Positions 15,213 to 23,540 of a DNA stretch of 30,261 nucleotides are shown here, piece after piece. Origin of the DNA: CBDUBH01 sp965365345. Its GTDB lineage: Bacteria > Bacteroidota > Ignavibacteria > Ignavibacteriales > SURF-24. The notes beneath the pieces were generated by a model. That model was not told the origin of the DNA and did not search any database. It was given only the letters and a program-made list of their open reading frames with translations. The stretch lies in contig CBDUBH010000041.1 of assembly GCA_965365345.1 (NCBI GenBank), forward strand, positions 1-30,261. Reading direction: 5' to 3'. Position numbers and translations under genes: made by a program. Each line of letters begins with the position of its first letter. Position 1 is the first letter of the stretch.

Positions 15213-16763
15213 TTATTTAGTTGGACTAAATTTTTGAAGAAACTCTTCAACAGCTTGTTTTATTTTACTGATTGTTCCTTCTTTAAGATCTTTATCAACT
15301 CTTATACTTTCAAAAATATCGTTGTATTTTAATTCCACAAATTCAAGGAATTCTCTTTCAAATCTTTTTACATCATGAACAGCGATCGTATCCAAATAAT
15401 TATTTGTACCGATAAATATACTCACAACTTGTTTTTCAACAGGAACGGGATTGTACTGCCCTTGTTTTAATAATTCAACAAGGCGTGCTCCCTTTGCCAA
15501 AATTCTTTGTGTAGCTTTATCAAGATCAGATCCGAATTTTGCAAAAGCTTCCAATTCCCTGTACTGAGCAAGATCAAGTTTTAGTGAACCGGCAACTTTT
15601 TTCATCGCTTTTATTTGAGCATTTCCGCCCACACGGGAAACGCTTATACCTACGTTAATCGCAGGTCTTACGCCGGCATTAAATAAATTTGGTTCCAAAT
15701 AAATCTGTCCGTCGGTAATAGAAATAACATTTGTCGGGATATAAGCTGAAACGTCACCTTGTTGTGTTTCAATAAAAGGAAGAGCTGTTAAACTTCCACC
15801 ACCGTACTCATCACTTAATTTTGAAGCACGTTCAAGCAATCTTGAATGAAGATAAAACACATCCCCCGGGTAAGCTTCACGTCCCGGAGGTCTTCTTAAT
15901 AAAAGTGATAATTCTCTATATGCTGCTGCTTGCTTAGAAAGATCATCATAAATTACTAAAGCATCCCTGCCACTATCTCTAAAGAATTCACCGAATGTGG
16001 CACCAGAATACGGAGCAATAAATTGAAGCGGAGCAGGCTCCGAAGCGGGAGCAGTAATAATAGTGGTGTAATCCATAGCGCCGTGCTCCTGCAATTTTGC
16101 AACTACTTGCGCAACAGTACTACTTTTTTGACCGATTGCTACATAAATACAATAAACAGGTTTTACTCCCAATCTTTGTGCTTCTTCGGTATGAGTAAAT
16201 TTTTGATTTATGATCGTATCAATTGCAACTGCTGTTTTTCCTGTTTGTCTATCACCAATGATCAACTCACGTTGACCTCTTCCGATTGGGATCATAGCAT
16301 CAATTGCTACAATTCCGGTTTGTAAAGGTTGTTTAACTGGTGAACGTGCTATAACTCCGAGCGCTTTTCTTTCAATCGGTAAATAATTATCAGTAGGCAC
16401 CGGACCTTTTCCATCAACCGGTATACCCAATGGATTAATTACTCTACCTAAAAGAGCTTCTGAAACCGGGAAAGAAGCAACACGTTTTGTTCTTTTAACC
16501 GTATCCCCTTCTTTAATTGTAGAAAAATCGCCGAATATTACGCAGCCGACACTATCTTCTTCAAGATTTAATACCATTCCGAAGACATTATTCGGAAACT
16601 CGAGCAATTCACTTACCATCACTTTTGATAATCCGTAAACTCTCGCGATACCATCGCCTACTTGTAAAACAGTACCGATATCATAAATATCAACCTGAGT
16701 ATCAAATCCTGCCAATTGTTTTTTTAATATTGCAGAAACTTCATCCGGTCTAACTTCCGCCAT
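15213..16763 (-). CDS. atpA: ATP synthase F1 alpha subunit
   Basis: A 516-residue non-catalytic nucleotide-binding subunit of F1. The P-loop GDRQTGKT is at 170-177, the Walker B region is ALVIYDD (268-274), and the arginine that reaches into the catalytic site is Arg377 in SVSRVGG. It begins 22 bases after atpH with an AAAGGA ribosome site. The catalytic beta subunit gene does not follow, in contrast to the E. coli order. Confidence 0.98.
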   Translation of the reverse strand: MAEVRPDEVSAILKKQLAGFDTQVDIYDIGTVLQVGDGIARVYGLSKVMVSELLEFPNNVFGMVLNLEEDSVGCVIFGDFSTIKEGDTVKRTKRVASFPVSEALLGRVINPLGIPVDGKGPVPTDNYLPIERKALGVIARSPVKQPLQTGIVAIDAMIPIGRGQRELIIGDRQTGKTAVAIDTIINQKFTHTEEAQRLGVKPVYCIYVAIGQKSSTVAQVVAKLQEHGAMDYTTIITAPASEPAPLQFIAPYSGATFGEFFRDSGRDALVIYDDLSKQAAAYRELSLLLRRPPGREAYPGDVFYLHSRLLERASKLSDEYGGGSLTALPFIETQQGDVSAYIPTNVISITDGQIYLEPNLFNAGVRPAINVGISVSRVGGNAQIKAMKKVAGSLKLDLAQYRELEAFAKFGSDLDKATQRILAKGARLVELLKQGQYNPVPVEKQVVSIFIGTNNYLDTIAVHDVKRFEREFLEFVELKYNDIFESIRVDKDLKEGTISKIKQAVEEFLQKFSPTK

Positions 16764-16785
16764 TTTTATTTCCTTTAAAATTCTT

Positions 16786-17340
16786 TTAACTGAATGAAAT
16801 ATTGCCTTTAATAAAATTTTCTTTTAAGGCTTCCAATTGATGCTTTAAAGATGCATCTAAAATTGTATCATTAACTTTAACTAAAAATCCGCCGATAAGA
16901 CTCTTATCAAGTGAAAAATTTATTTTAACTTTTTTGCCGGTATAAACTTCCAACTTATTTTTAAGTTTCATTTTTTGTTCTTCGGGAAGGTCCACCGAAC
17001 TGTAAACCTGAGCTTCAACTATTCCGAGTTTTTCGCTTCGCAATTCCATATAATGCTTTGTAATCGGGAAAAGCAGATCTTCTCTGTTTTTTTCAATTAT
17101 AAGCTTTATAAAATCTGAAGTCATTTTATCGGTTTTATCTCCAAATAAGTCATTTAATATTGATGCTTTTTTTTCCGAAGAAATTACCGGACTTGATAAT
17201 GCTACCTGCAAATCCCTGGAATTTTTCAAAGTATTATAAATTAATTCGACATCGGCTGATACCGGTTCAAACTTATTTAACTCAATTGAAAGATTCATCA
17301 GAGCTTTTGCGTAACGATTTGTAATATTAAAAATTCCCAT
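16786..17340 (-). CDS. atpH: ATP synthase F1 delta subunit
   Basis: A 184-residue peripheral-stalk subunit that links F1 to the b subunits (OSCP family). The N-terminal six-helix domain starts with NRYAKALMNLSIE; the C-terminal part carries the family pattern IVEAQVYSSVDLP and KSLIGGFLVKVNDTILDASLKHQLE. It starts 3 bases after the atpF stop, typical of coupled translation. Confidence 0.95.
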   Translation of the reverse strand: MGIFNITNRYAKALMNLSIELNKFEPVSADVELIYNTLKNSRDLQVALSSPVISSEKKASILNDLFGDKTDKMTSDFIKLIIEKNREDLLFPITKHYMELRSEKLGIVEAQVYSSVDLPEEQKMKLKNKLEVYTGKKVKINFSLDKSLIGGFLVKVNDTILDASLKHQLEALKENFIKGNISFS

Positions 17341-17343
17341 AGG

Positions 17344-17889
17344 TTAATTCTTCGGTAAATCGTCAATATATTTATTTACAAGATCAATTTGTTTTTCTTT
17401 ATCCAAATTTTCTTTCAAAAGCTTTTCTGCTGCCTGAATTGCAATATCTGCAACCTGATTTTTTAGATTTGCAAAAGCTTCTTCATTTTTTCTATTAATT
17501 TCAGCGGTTGCATCCTGAATCATTTTTTTAGCTTTTGAATCTGATTCGGCAAGAATTTGAGCTTTTAATTTTTCAGCCATTTCCCTGCCTTGATTAATTA
17601 TTTTCTGAGCTTCTTCTTCGGTTCTGGCTAAGTTGGCTTTATTTTCTTCAAGTAAAACCAAAGCTTCCTGCCTGGCTTGTTCAGATTTTTCCAAAGAATC
17701 TTTAATGAAATTTTCTCTTTCATCTAAAGCTCCGAGTATCGGCTTCCATGCAATCTTTTTCAGGATAAACAGCAAAATGATAAAAGTAACAACCGTCCAA
17801 ATTATCAATCCGGGATTTACATCAAGTAAACCTCCGTTATGCCCTTCCTCAACAAAAGCCGCAAATGCCAAAATTATATTTGCAAACAT
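17344..17889 (-). CDS. atpF: ATP synthase Fo b subunit
   Basis: A 181-residue peripheral-stalk subunit with one membrane helix (about 28-45, IIWTVVTFIILLFILKKIAW) followed by a long charged helix that forms the dimeric stalk. KPILGALDERENFIKDSLEKSE is the usual start of the stalk helix. It begins only 25 bases after the T-run of the terminator that follows atpE, so transcription of atpF-H-A-G must come from read-through or a promoter inside atpE. Confidence 0.95.
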   Translation of the reverse strand: MFANIILAFAAFVEEGHNGGLLDVNPGLIIWTVVTFIILLFILKKIAWKPILGALDERENFIKDSLEKSEQARQEALVLLEENKANLARTEEEAQKIINQGREMAEKLKAQILAESDSKAKKMIQDATAEINRKNEEAFANLKNQVADIAIQAAEKLLKENLDKEKQIDLVNKYIDDLPKN

Positions 17890-17913
17890 TCATTTACCCG
17901 TTAAATTAAACAT

Positions 17914-17952
17914 AAAAAAAAGGGAGTGTAAATTATAATTTTAACACTCCTT
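17914..17952 (-). terminator. Strong intrinsic terminator inside the atp cluster, after atpE
   Basis: On the minus strand GGAGTGT pairs with ACACTCC, extended by an AAA/TTT pairing with one bulged base and a 7-base loop, and the stem is followed by C and eight T residues (A-run 17914-17921). It starts about 10 bases after the atpE stop. All features of a Rho-independent terminator are present although the next gene of the same complex follows at once. Confidence 0.85.
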
Positions 17953-17961
17953 AAACCAATT

Positions 17962-18186
17962 TTACTTTAATGCCAATAAGATACAGATTACAAGAGCAAA
18001 AAGTGAAATACCTTCAATAAGAGCAGCTGCAATAATCATTGAAGTACGGATATCGCCGGCAGCTTCAGGTTGACGACCACTTGCTTCCATAGCTGCACTT
18101 GCAAGTTTTCCAATACCGAAAGCACCACCGATAACTGTTAAAGCGGCACTAAATCCTGCTGCCAAATAAGCTAAGCTGAAATCCAT
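17962..18186 (-). CDS. atpE: ATP synthase Fo c subunit
   Basis: A 74-residue two-helix protein that forms the rotating ring. The ion-binding carboxylate is Glu58 in LIEGISLF, and the loop has the conserved RQPEA. Compared with sodium-type rings, the Gln of helix 1 is Ile25 and the residue after Glu is Gly, not Ser or Thr, which suggests proton coupling. AGGAGG at 18195-18200, 8 bases before the ATG, is the strongest ribosome site in the cluster, fitting the high copy number of this subunit. A terminator hairpin follows. Confidence 0.97.
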   Translation of the reverse strand: MDFSLAYLAAGFSAALTVIGGAFGIGKLASAAMEASGRQPEAAGDIRTSMIIAAALIEGISLFALVICILLALK

Positions 18187-18194
18187 TTATAGTT

Positions 18195-18200
18195 CCTCCT
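18195..18200 (-). promoter_or_regulatory. Consensus ribosome binding site of atpE
   Basis: AGGAGG on the minus strand, 8 bases before the start codon. Neighbouring atp genes have weaker or no such site, which should favour synthesis of the c subunit. Confidence 0.75.
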
Positions 18201-18217
18201 AATGTAAGAATAAATTA

Positions 18218-19063
18218 TTAATGATCTTGATGAACTGCCATTCCAATAAATAAAGATGACAGCATTGTGAATATATATGCTTGAATTAAAGCCACTAGAA
18301 TTTCAAGTAAATAAATAAATAATGCAAATGCGATTGAAACCGGTGCAACATAAATTGTTTTTAGTATAAAAATCAATCCTAATAAAGCTAAAATTACAAT
18401 GTGTCCGGCGGTCATATTTGCAAAAAGACGTATAGCCAAAGCAAAAGGTCTTGTAAACAATCCAAGGATTTCTACAACAAACATTACAGGTAAAAGCCAT
18501 GCAGGAACTCCGTGCGGAATCAATCCTTTGAAGTATCCGAAAAATCCGTTCTTGACAATTCCACCGATCAGAATTACGAAGAATGATAAGATCGCAAGAG
18601 TTGCCGTTACTGAAATATTACTGGTTGCTGTGGCTCCGTATGGCAGCAATCCCAAAAAGTTATTTATCAAAATGAAAAAGAATACCGTTAAAAGATACGG
18701 CAGGAATTTTTCGTAACCTTTCCCTATGGTTGGTCTGGCAATATCATCACGAACAAACACAACCAATATTTCAAAGAAATTTGCAATGCCTTTGGGAATT
18801 TTACTTGACTGATATTTTTTTGTAACTAAAGCAAAAATTCCGATCAAAAGAATTGCGCTTATCCACATAAATACAACATGTTTGGTAATTGAAAGATCAA
18901 CACCAAATAAACTTATATGCGGCAAAGGAATTGTAAAGAAAGGTTCAAAATCTAAATAGTTACTATCCAAAATATGATGAAGAATCCAACCGCTGTCAGA
19001 ATTCCCCGAACTTTGCGCTGTTGTATCACTAACGGCTTTTAAGGTATCAACATTATTCAACAT
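18218..19063 (-). CDS. atpB: ATP synthase Fo a subunit
   Basis: A 281-residue membrane protein with five or six helices that forms the proton half-channels against the c-ring. The essential arginine is Arg212 in ALAIRLFANMTAGH. A hydrophilic N-terminal stretch of about 60 residues, rich in Ser, Asp and His, precedes the first helix, longer than in E. coli and usual in this phylum. The start overlaps the end of the preceding AtpI-like gene by 11 bases. Confidence 0.97.
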   Translation of the reverse strand: MLNNVDTLKAVSDTTAQSSGNSDSGWILHHILDSNYLDFEPFFTIPLPHISLFGVDLSITKHVVFMWISAILLIGIFALVTKKYQSSKIPKGIANFFEILVVFVRDDIARPTIGKGYEKFLPYLLTVFFFILINNFLGLLPYGATATSNISVTATLAILSFFVILIGGIVKNGFFGYFKGLIPHGVPAWLLPVMFVVEILGLFTRPFALAIRLFANMTAGHIVILALLGLIFILKTIYVAPVSIAFALFIYLLEILVALIQAYIFTMLSSLFIGMAVHQDH

Positions 19064-19448
19064 AATTAAAAGTTTTATTTTTAGCTGCGTTTATTCGGAA
19101 ATAATTAATTTCAAAAATTAAATAGATAAAATAAAATACAAAAAATACGCTAATAAATCCAATTGTATGAACATTCAATAATTTAATAAAGATAATTATT
19201 GAACTTAATAATAGCAAGAGTCTTATTAACATTCCGCCAAAATTTAAAATTAAAAATTTCTTATTACTCTTTTTTGAGCCAATGTTAAATAAAATTATAG
19301 CTGTAGAAATATTTATTATGTTTAATAAAGCAGCATAAATTGCGGCAGTTAAAAATTCAAAAGGCAGGTTATATTTGAAATAAAAAAATAAAATAAGAGC
19401 TGTAATTATTAATGATGAAATTACAATACCGGTAACGAATTTTTTCAT
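19053..19448 (-). CDS. Small membrane protein in the AtpI position
   Basis: A 131-residue protein with four predicted membrane helices (about 5-24, 31-55, 64-88, 95-116) and short basic loops. It overlaps the upstream atpZ by 4 bases (ATGA) and the downstream atpB by 11 bases, so it is translated together with the Fo genes. This is the place of atpI in many bacteria, whose product helps assemble the c-ring. The sequence itself is too hydrophobic and plain to confirm the family; the assignment is mainly from position. Confidence 0.7.
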   Translation of the reverse strand: MKKFVTGIVISSLIITALILFFYFKYNLPFEFLTAAIYAALLNIINISTAIILFNIGSKKSNKKFLILNFGGMLIRLLLLLSSIIIFIKLLNVHTIGFISVFFVFYFIYLIFEINYFRINAAKNKTFNYVE

Positions 19449-19687
19449 TTTTTTTGTTTTTTGTTTAATTCCAATACAGTTTTTATTACGTTATACATTC
19501 CTGCAAAGCCGCCTAAAAATCCCCCAAGGATTGTTAATACCGGATATGAATTGAATTTGCCATCAAGCCAGTGTCCTAAAAGAAGCATCAGTACAATGGA
19601 TGCGGCAAGCTGAACTCCAAGTCCTAAATAAGGACCAACCTGTTTATAAATTTCAGTATACTTTTTTGAACTATCCGGTTCTGTCAT
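19445..19687 (-). CDS. atpZ: AtpZ/AtpI family protein, ATP synthase accessory subunit
   Basis: An 80-residue protein with two membrane helices (about 18-40 and 48-70). The pattern GVQLAASIVLMLLLGHWLDGKF and ILGGFLGGFAGMYNVIKTV is that of the AtpZ group (putative F1Fo ATPase subunit). Such proteins are linked to c-ring assembly and divalent-ion transport in other bacteria. Its start ATG overlaps the stop of the bactofilin gene by 4 bases, and its own stop overlaps the next start by 4 bases. Confidence 0.85.
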   Translation of the reverse strand: MTEPDSSKKYTEIYKQVGPYLGLGVQLAASIVLMLLLGHWLDGKFNSYPVLTILGGFLGGFAGMYNVIKTVLELNKKQKK

Positions 19688-20082
19688 TTAATTTGCTGAG
19701 GTTCTTTTTTCGGTTCAATTTTGTTTTCTTTAACCGATACCATATTACATTTTCCGTCAAACTTTGCTCCGGGTTCAACAACAAGAATTTTAGCAAAAAG
19801 ATCTCCGTTAAGCATACATTTTGCTTCAAGCACTATTTTTTCATTTGCCTTTAATGAGCCGGTAACTTTGCCGCTTAAAGTAATATTTTCAGCTTTAACT
19901 TCTCCGTTTACTTCGGCACTTTCACCAAGTGTTAAATTTCCTGCAACATCAACATCACCTTTTATAATGCCGTCAATTCTCACATTTCCGTTACTTTTCA
20001 AAATTCCTTCTATAATCACTCCATTGCTGATGATACTGACTTCATCAATTCCCGCTCCGGATCTTTTTTGCATTATTGACAA
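19684..20082 (-). CDS. Bactofilin (polymer-forming cytoskeletal protein)
   Basis: A 132-residue protein whose centre (about 15-115) is a bactofilin/DUF583 beta-helix: repeating short strands such as GNVRIDGIIKGDVDVAGNLT and AEVNGEVKAENITLSGKVTG. Bactofilins polymerise without nucleotide and often position cell-wall enzymes. The tail is Lys/Glu/Pro-rich. The start may be TTG at 20082 (GGAG 8 bases before it) or ATG at 20073 (GGAG too far); I kept the TTG. The gene is 12 bases after an M23 peptidase gene, a known functional pairing, and overlaps atpZ by 4 bases. Confidence 0.92.
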   Translation of the reverse strand: MSIMQKRSGAGIDEVSIISNGVIIEGILKSNGNVRIDGIIKGDVDVAGNLTLGESAEVNGEVKAENITLSGKVTGSLKANEKIVLEAKCMLNGDLFAKILVVEPGAKFDGKCNMVSVKENKIEPKKEPQQIK

Positions 20083-20094
20083 TTTTCAATCTCC

Positions 20095-20916
20095 TTATTT
20101 TAATAAATAATCTTTCGGATCCAAAACCTGACCGTTCAGCCAAATTTCAAAATGAAGATGCGGACCCGTAGTGTTTTTACCTGAATTACCGCTTAAAGCA
20201 ATTATTTCACCTTGTACTACTTTATCTCTTAATTTTTTCGTCAATACAGAACAATGTTTATAAACTGTTACAAATCCCGAGGAATGAATTAAAATGATTT
20301 TATAACCGTCATCCACTGAATAATCAGAAAAAGCAACATAACCACCCGCAGCGGCTTTTATAGGTGTTCCCTTTTTAACAACAAAATCCATACCCATGTG
20401 ACCGCGATATGAATCAAAGTTTTTGCTGATAAAAGAGCTGTTTATCGGCATTATAAAAAACGGTAACTCAGCAGATACTTTTAATGTATCCTGTACGAAA
20501 ATCTTTTTGATCACGTGAAAAATATTTCCGCCCAATTCTTCACTTCCGGCAGAATCTTCATGTAAATCTTTCTTGTTAAAAGCGGTAGAATCAGCAAGTA
20601 AAATTGCATTTTTTAATCTGCTGTTCAATTTTGAAATATTTTCAAGTTCCCTGGTAAGCAAAATTACTTTTTCATTCAACTCTACTACTTGCTCTCTTTG
20701 TTCTGCAAATTCCGCATCGGTATCTATGAAAAGATACTTTGCAGGAGTTAAATAAAAAAATACAGTTGCAATTAAAACAACAAGTAATGTATATGCAGCA
20801 AGATACAATATGATCTTACCGAAATTTAAACTATAAGTTTTAGTATGAATTCCTGAATGTGAAGGAATTAAAAGCAAATTAAAGCTTTTTAGATCTTTTA
20901 TCTTAAATAATTTCAT
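20095..20916 (-). CDS. Membrane-anchored M23 family peptidase
   Basis: A 273-residue protein: a basic cytoplasmic N-terminus (1-33), one membrane helix (about 34-56), a coiled-coil stretch (66-105), then a periplasmic LytM/M23 domain (from about 150). Zinc ligands and catalytic residues are present: His173 and Asp177 in HMGMD, His221, and HLHFE with His253 and His255, so it should be an active peptidoglycan endopeptidase. The architecture resembles the M23 partners encoded next to bactofilins in other bacteria, where the cytoplasmic tail contacts the bactofilin. That tail interaction is inference here. Confidence 0.92.
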   Translation of the reverse strand: MKLFKIKDLKSFNLLLIPSHSGIHTKTYSLNFGKIILYLAAYTLLVVLIATVFFYLTPAKYLFIDTDAEFAEQREQVVELNEKVILLTRELENISKLNSRLKNAILLADSTAFNKKDLHEDSAGSEELGGNIFHVIKKIFVQDTLKVSAELPFFIMPINSSFISKNFDSYRGHMGMDFVVKKGTPIKAAAGGYVAFSDYSVDDGYKIILIHSSGFVTVYKHCSVLTKKLRDKVVQGEIIALSGNSGKNTTGPHLHFEIWLNGQVLDPKDYLLK

Positions 20917-20959
20917 TATCTATTAAATAATTTTCAGGGTAAATTTAACAATATTTTAA

Positions 20960-21574
20960 TTAAAATTTAGAAATAATCTCCGCAAATTTTACGCCACCTT
21001 CACGAATCAAAACAGGTTCATTTTTAGTCAGATCAATAAGCGTAGACGCAACAGGGGCAACATTTTTTTCCGAAAAAAATATTGCATCAATTTCATTTCC
21101 AAATTCTTCTATAATTGATTTTTGATCCGTTAAAGGTGAATTTCCGGATCTGTTAACACTTGTGGAAATCACCGGTAATTTAACCATATCCAAAAACATA
21201 CTGCAAAAATCGTGCTTGGGAATTCTGAAGGCAACGGTTGGACTATCAAATTTTTCTTTATATTCTTCATTTAAATTTAAAATAACAGAAACCGGATTCG
21301 GCCAAATGTTTTCCAAAAATTCTTCTTCCCTTTTATTTTTTAGATCAACAATTTTTTTTACTTCCTGTATATCATTAATCAATAATATGAATTTTTTACT
21401 TTCTTCCCTTCCTTTAATCTTTGCAATTTCAGATTTTACTTCTAAGTTTAAAGGATCTCCGCTAAAGCCGTAAATTGTATCTGTAGGCATTATAAAAATC
21501 TTTCCGGCAAAAAATAATTCTGAAGCAATTTCTGCCGATCTTTTTAAATTATCATCAATTAAAATTTTCTTCAT
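20960..21574 (-). CDS. tsaC: L-threonylcarbamoyladenylate synthase
   Basis: A 204-residue YrdC-domain enzyme that makes threonylcarbamoyl-AMP from threonine, bicarbonate and ATP for the t6A37 modification of tRNA. Motifs: PTDTIYG (30-36), KGREESKKF (54-62) for ATP and bicarbonate, STSVNRSG (137-144), STLIDL (177-182) and REGG (191-194). It lacks the extra Sua5 domain, so it is of the TsaC type. It starts one base after the glycosyltransferase stop, hence co-translated with envelope genes. Confidence 0.92.
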   Translation of the reverse strand: MKKILIDDNLKRSAEIASELFFAGKIFIMPTDTIYGFSGDPLNLEVKSEIAKIKGREESKKFILLINDIQEVKKIVDLKNKREEEFLENIWPNPVSVILNLNEEYKEKFDSPTVAFRIPKHDFCSMFLDMVKLPVISTSVNRSGNSPLTDQKSIIEEFGNEIDAIFFSEKNVAPVASTLIDLTKNEPVLIREGGVKFAEIISKF

Positions 21575-21575
21575 T

Positions 21576-22619
21576 TCAATTTAACTTATTATTTTGCGAA
21601 TTAGTTGCTTGATTAAGAATTTCATTAATAGTAGCAAAAATCAATTTTTCATCCAATTTATAAGCGCACTCAAAAGTCCCGATCGGGCATTTTTTATGTC
21701 CGTGAATCCCGCACGGTTTACATTTTAACGAGTCATAACTTAAAAATCTGCTTTTTCCATTATAAGGATAAAATCCGAAATCAGGAACAGTCGAACAATA
21801 AATTGTTAACACCGGAATATCGGCGCACATTCCGAAATGTGTAGGTGCGCTGTCATTGGAAATTAAAAGTTTACAACTTCGCAAAATTTCTATTGATTCA
21901 ACAATTGAAAATTTACCGGAAAGATCATAAACATTTTGAGAAAATTTATTTTTGAGCAATGCACAAATTTCGCTATCGGCTTTTCCGCCTATCAAAATTA
22001 CATTTTTATTTGAATCAATAAGATATTGAATTATTTTCTCGAATTTTTCCAAAGGATATTTTTTTGTTTCCCAAACTGATCCCGGCGCAATTGCAATAAT
22101 TTCCTTATTTCCTATTGGTTCAATTTCAGATCTGATTTTAATTTTTACTTTATTTGAAACATTAGTTACAGGAAGATATTTTTGCAAATTCTCTTCGTCT
22201 TTAATTCCAATCAAACTCAAATTTCTACTCACTTCATGATCATTAAGATTATATTTTACTAAATTTTTATAAACAAATTTACCGGCAGAATTTGAAAAGC
22301 CGGTGCTTTCTTTAATCCCAGTAAAATAAATTAATAAAGAAGTTCTGAAAGACCTGTGAGGGGAAAACACCTTATCATATTTTTCATTTTTTAGTAATTT
22401 GGCAAATTTATACAAAGAAATTATGCTTTTATGTTTGCCTCTTTTATCAAGCGGAAAAACTTTTTTTACTGATGGAGACGCTTCAAAAATCTCTTTAGAA
22501 ACAGGAGTGGAAACAACATGAATTTCAGTTTTGCTATCAAGTTCATTTAGTTTTTGGATCATCGGTAAAGTTAAAATTGCATCGCCAATGAACGCAGTTT
22601 GGATCACAAGTATTTTCAT
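21576..22619 (-). CDS. Glycosyltransferase family 9 (LPS heptosyltransferase-like)
   Basis: A 347-residue GT-B fold enzyme. The N-terminal acceptor domain begins ILVIQTAFIGDAILTLPM; the donor domain has APGSVWETKKYP (178-189) and NDSAPTHFGM (255-264), the family's ADP-sugar-binding motif. A cysteine group (Cys300, Cys303, Cys311, Cys318) of the pattern CKPCG...CP...C, found in many WaaF-like enzymes, lies near the end. It probably adds heptose or a similar sugar to lipopolysaccharide or another glycan on the inner face of the inner membrane. It is 6 bases after the acyltransferase gene, which fits a lipid A/core role. Confidence 0.88.
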   Translation of the reverse strand: MKILVIQTAFIGDAILTLPMIQKLNELDSKTEIHVVSTPVSKEIFEASPSVKKVFPLDKRGKHKSIISLYKFAKLLKNEKYDKVFSPHRSFRTSLLIYFTGIKESTGFSNSAGKFVYKNLVKYNLNDHEVSRNLSLIGIKDEENLQKYLPVTNVSNKVKIKIRSEIEPIGNKEIIAIAPGSVWETKKYPLEKFEKIIQYLIDSNKNVILIGGKADSEICALLKNKFSQNVYDLSGKFSIVESIEILRSCKLLISNDSAPTHFGMCADIPVLTIYCSTVPDFGFYPYNGKSRFLSYDSLKCKPCGIHGHKKCPIGTFECAYKLDEKLIFATINEILNQATNSQNNKLN

Positions 22620-22625
22620 TTGATT

Positions 22626-23540
22626 TTAATATTTCCAGATTTTATGCATCCAAAACCAAAAAGATGGATTTTGCTTTATATAATCTTCCAAAATTTTCAT
22701 ATACTTTTGTGTCATCAAAAAAACTAATTCATCTTCGCTTACTTCAGGAAAATCATCAGGTTTAATTGAATGAAGTTCGACTTTATATCTATAATCCGGC
22801 TGCCGTATAATTAATGCAACAACAATCGGAGCACCGGTTTTTAGTGATAAAAGTGCTGCTCCCGAGTAAACTGAAGTTTGTTTATTAAAAAAATTCACTC
22901 TCATTCCTTCTTTAGGACCGCGTTGGTCGCTAAGCATTCCAATCAATTTCTTTTGTTTCAAAGCAATGAATAGATTTTTGATTGATGCTCCCAAGAAAAT
23001 AACTTTGTTCCCAAAATGCTCCCGCATTTGAGTCAGCCAATTAGTAACAAATTCATTTCGCTGAGGTTTTGCCACAACATAAATCGGAGCATTCAAGCGT
23101 GCTCCCATCCAGGATGCTCCCATTTCCCAATTTCCGAAATGAGCAGTTAGAAAGATTAACCCTTTATCTTCCTGAACTTTATTCTCAATAATATGCAGGT
23201 TGTTACAATAAACAATTTCGTTTAATTGTTGGAAAGACATTTCAGGAAGTAAAAGCATTTCACAAAATATAATTGCAAAATTCTGATAGGTTTTTAAAGC
23301 GGTCTTTTGAATTTGTGAATTAGTAAATTCCGGAAAAGCAATCTTCAAATTTTCGATCACAGTTTTTTTACGTAAAGGGATCAGGTAAAAGAAAATGTAA
23401 CCTAATCCCTTTGCAAATTTTCTAGATCTTTCTAAACCCAAAAAATTCAATGATTTTGATAAAAGATCGAAAGCAAAAAACTCAAATTTATTTTTAAGAG
23501 AATTTTTCAAAACTAATTTTGCCGGATTCTTCTGTTCCAA
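22626..23540 (-). CDS. Lysophospholipid acyltransferase family protein (LpxL/HtrB-like)
   Basis: A 304-residue inner-membrane acyltransferase likely to add a secondary acyl chain to lipid A. The catalytic motif HFGNWE (His134 to Glu139) fits HX4(D/E), and SDQRGP (204-209) is the second family motif. A hydrophobic stretch sits near residues 45-55. The gene overlaps the end of the GWxTD gene by 28 bases, and its start must be non-ATG: TTG at 23540, with a weak AGAGA upstream, is the best choice; TTG at 23510 would avoid the overlap but has no ribosome site. Confidence 0.88.
   Translation of the reverse strand: MEQKNPAKLVLKNSLKNKFEFFAFDLLSKSLNFLGLERSRKFAKGLGYIFFYLIPLRKKTVIENLKIAFPEFTNSQIQKTALKTYQNFAIIFCEMLLLPEMSFQQLNEIVYCNNLHIIENKVQEDKGLIFLTAHFGNWEMGASWMGARLNAPIYVVAKPQRNEFVTNWLTQMREHFGNKVIFLGASIKNLFIALKQKKLIGMLSDQRGPKEGMRVNFFNKQTSVYSGAALLSLKTGAPIVVALIIRQPDYRYKVELHSIKPDDFPEVSEDELVFLMTQKYMKILEDYIKQNPSFWFWMHKIWKY

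Noticed and set aside
18186..18218. Sodium-type ATP synthase
   Set aside because: In the c subunit the helix 1 Gln is Ile25 and the residue after Glu58 is Gly, so the sodium-binding pattern is missing.
18303..18500. Minus-strand frame within atpB, in another reading frame
   Set aside because: It overlaps conserved atpB sequence entirely; the Cys/Phe/Tyr-rich product is typical of a frame shadow.
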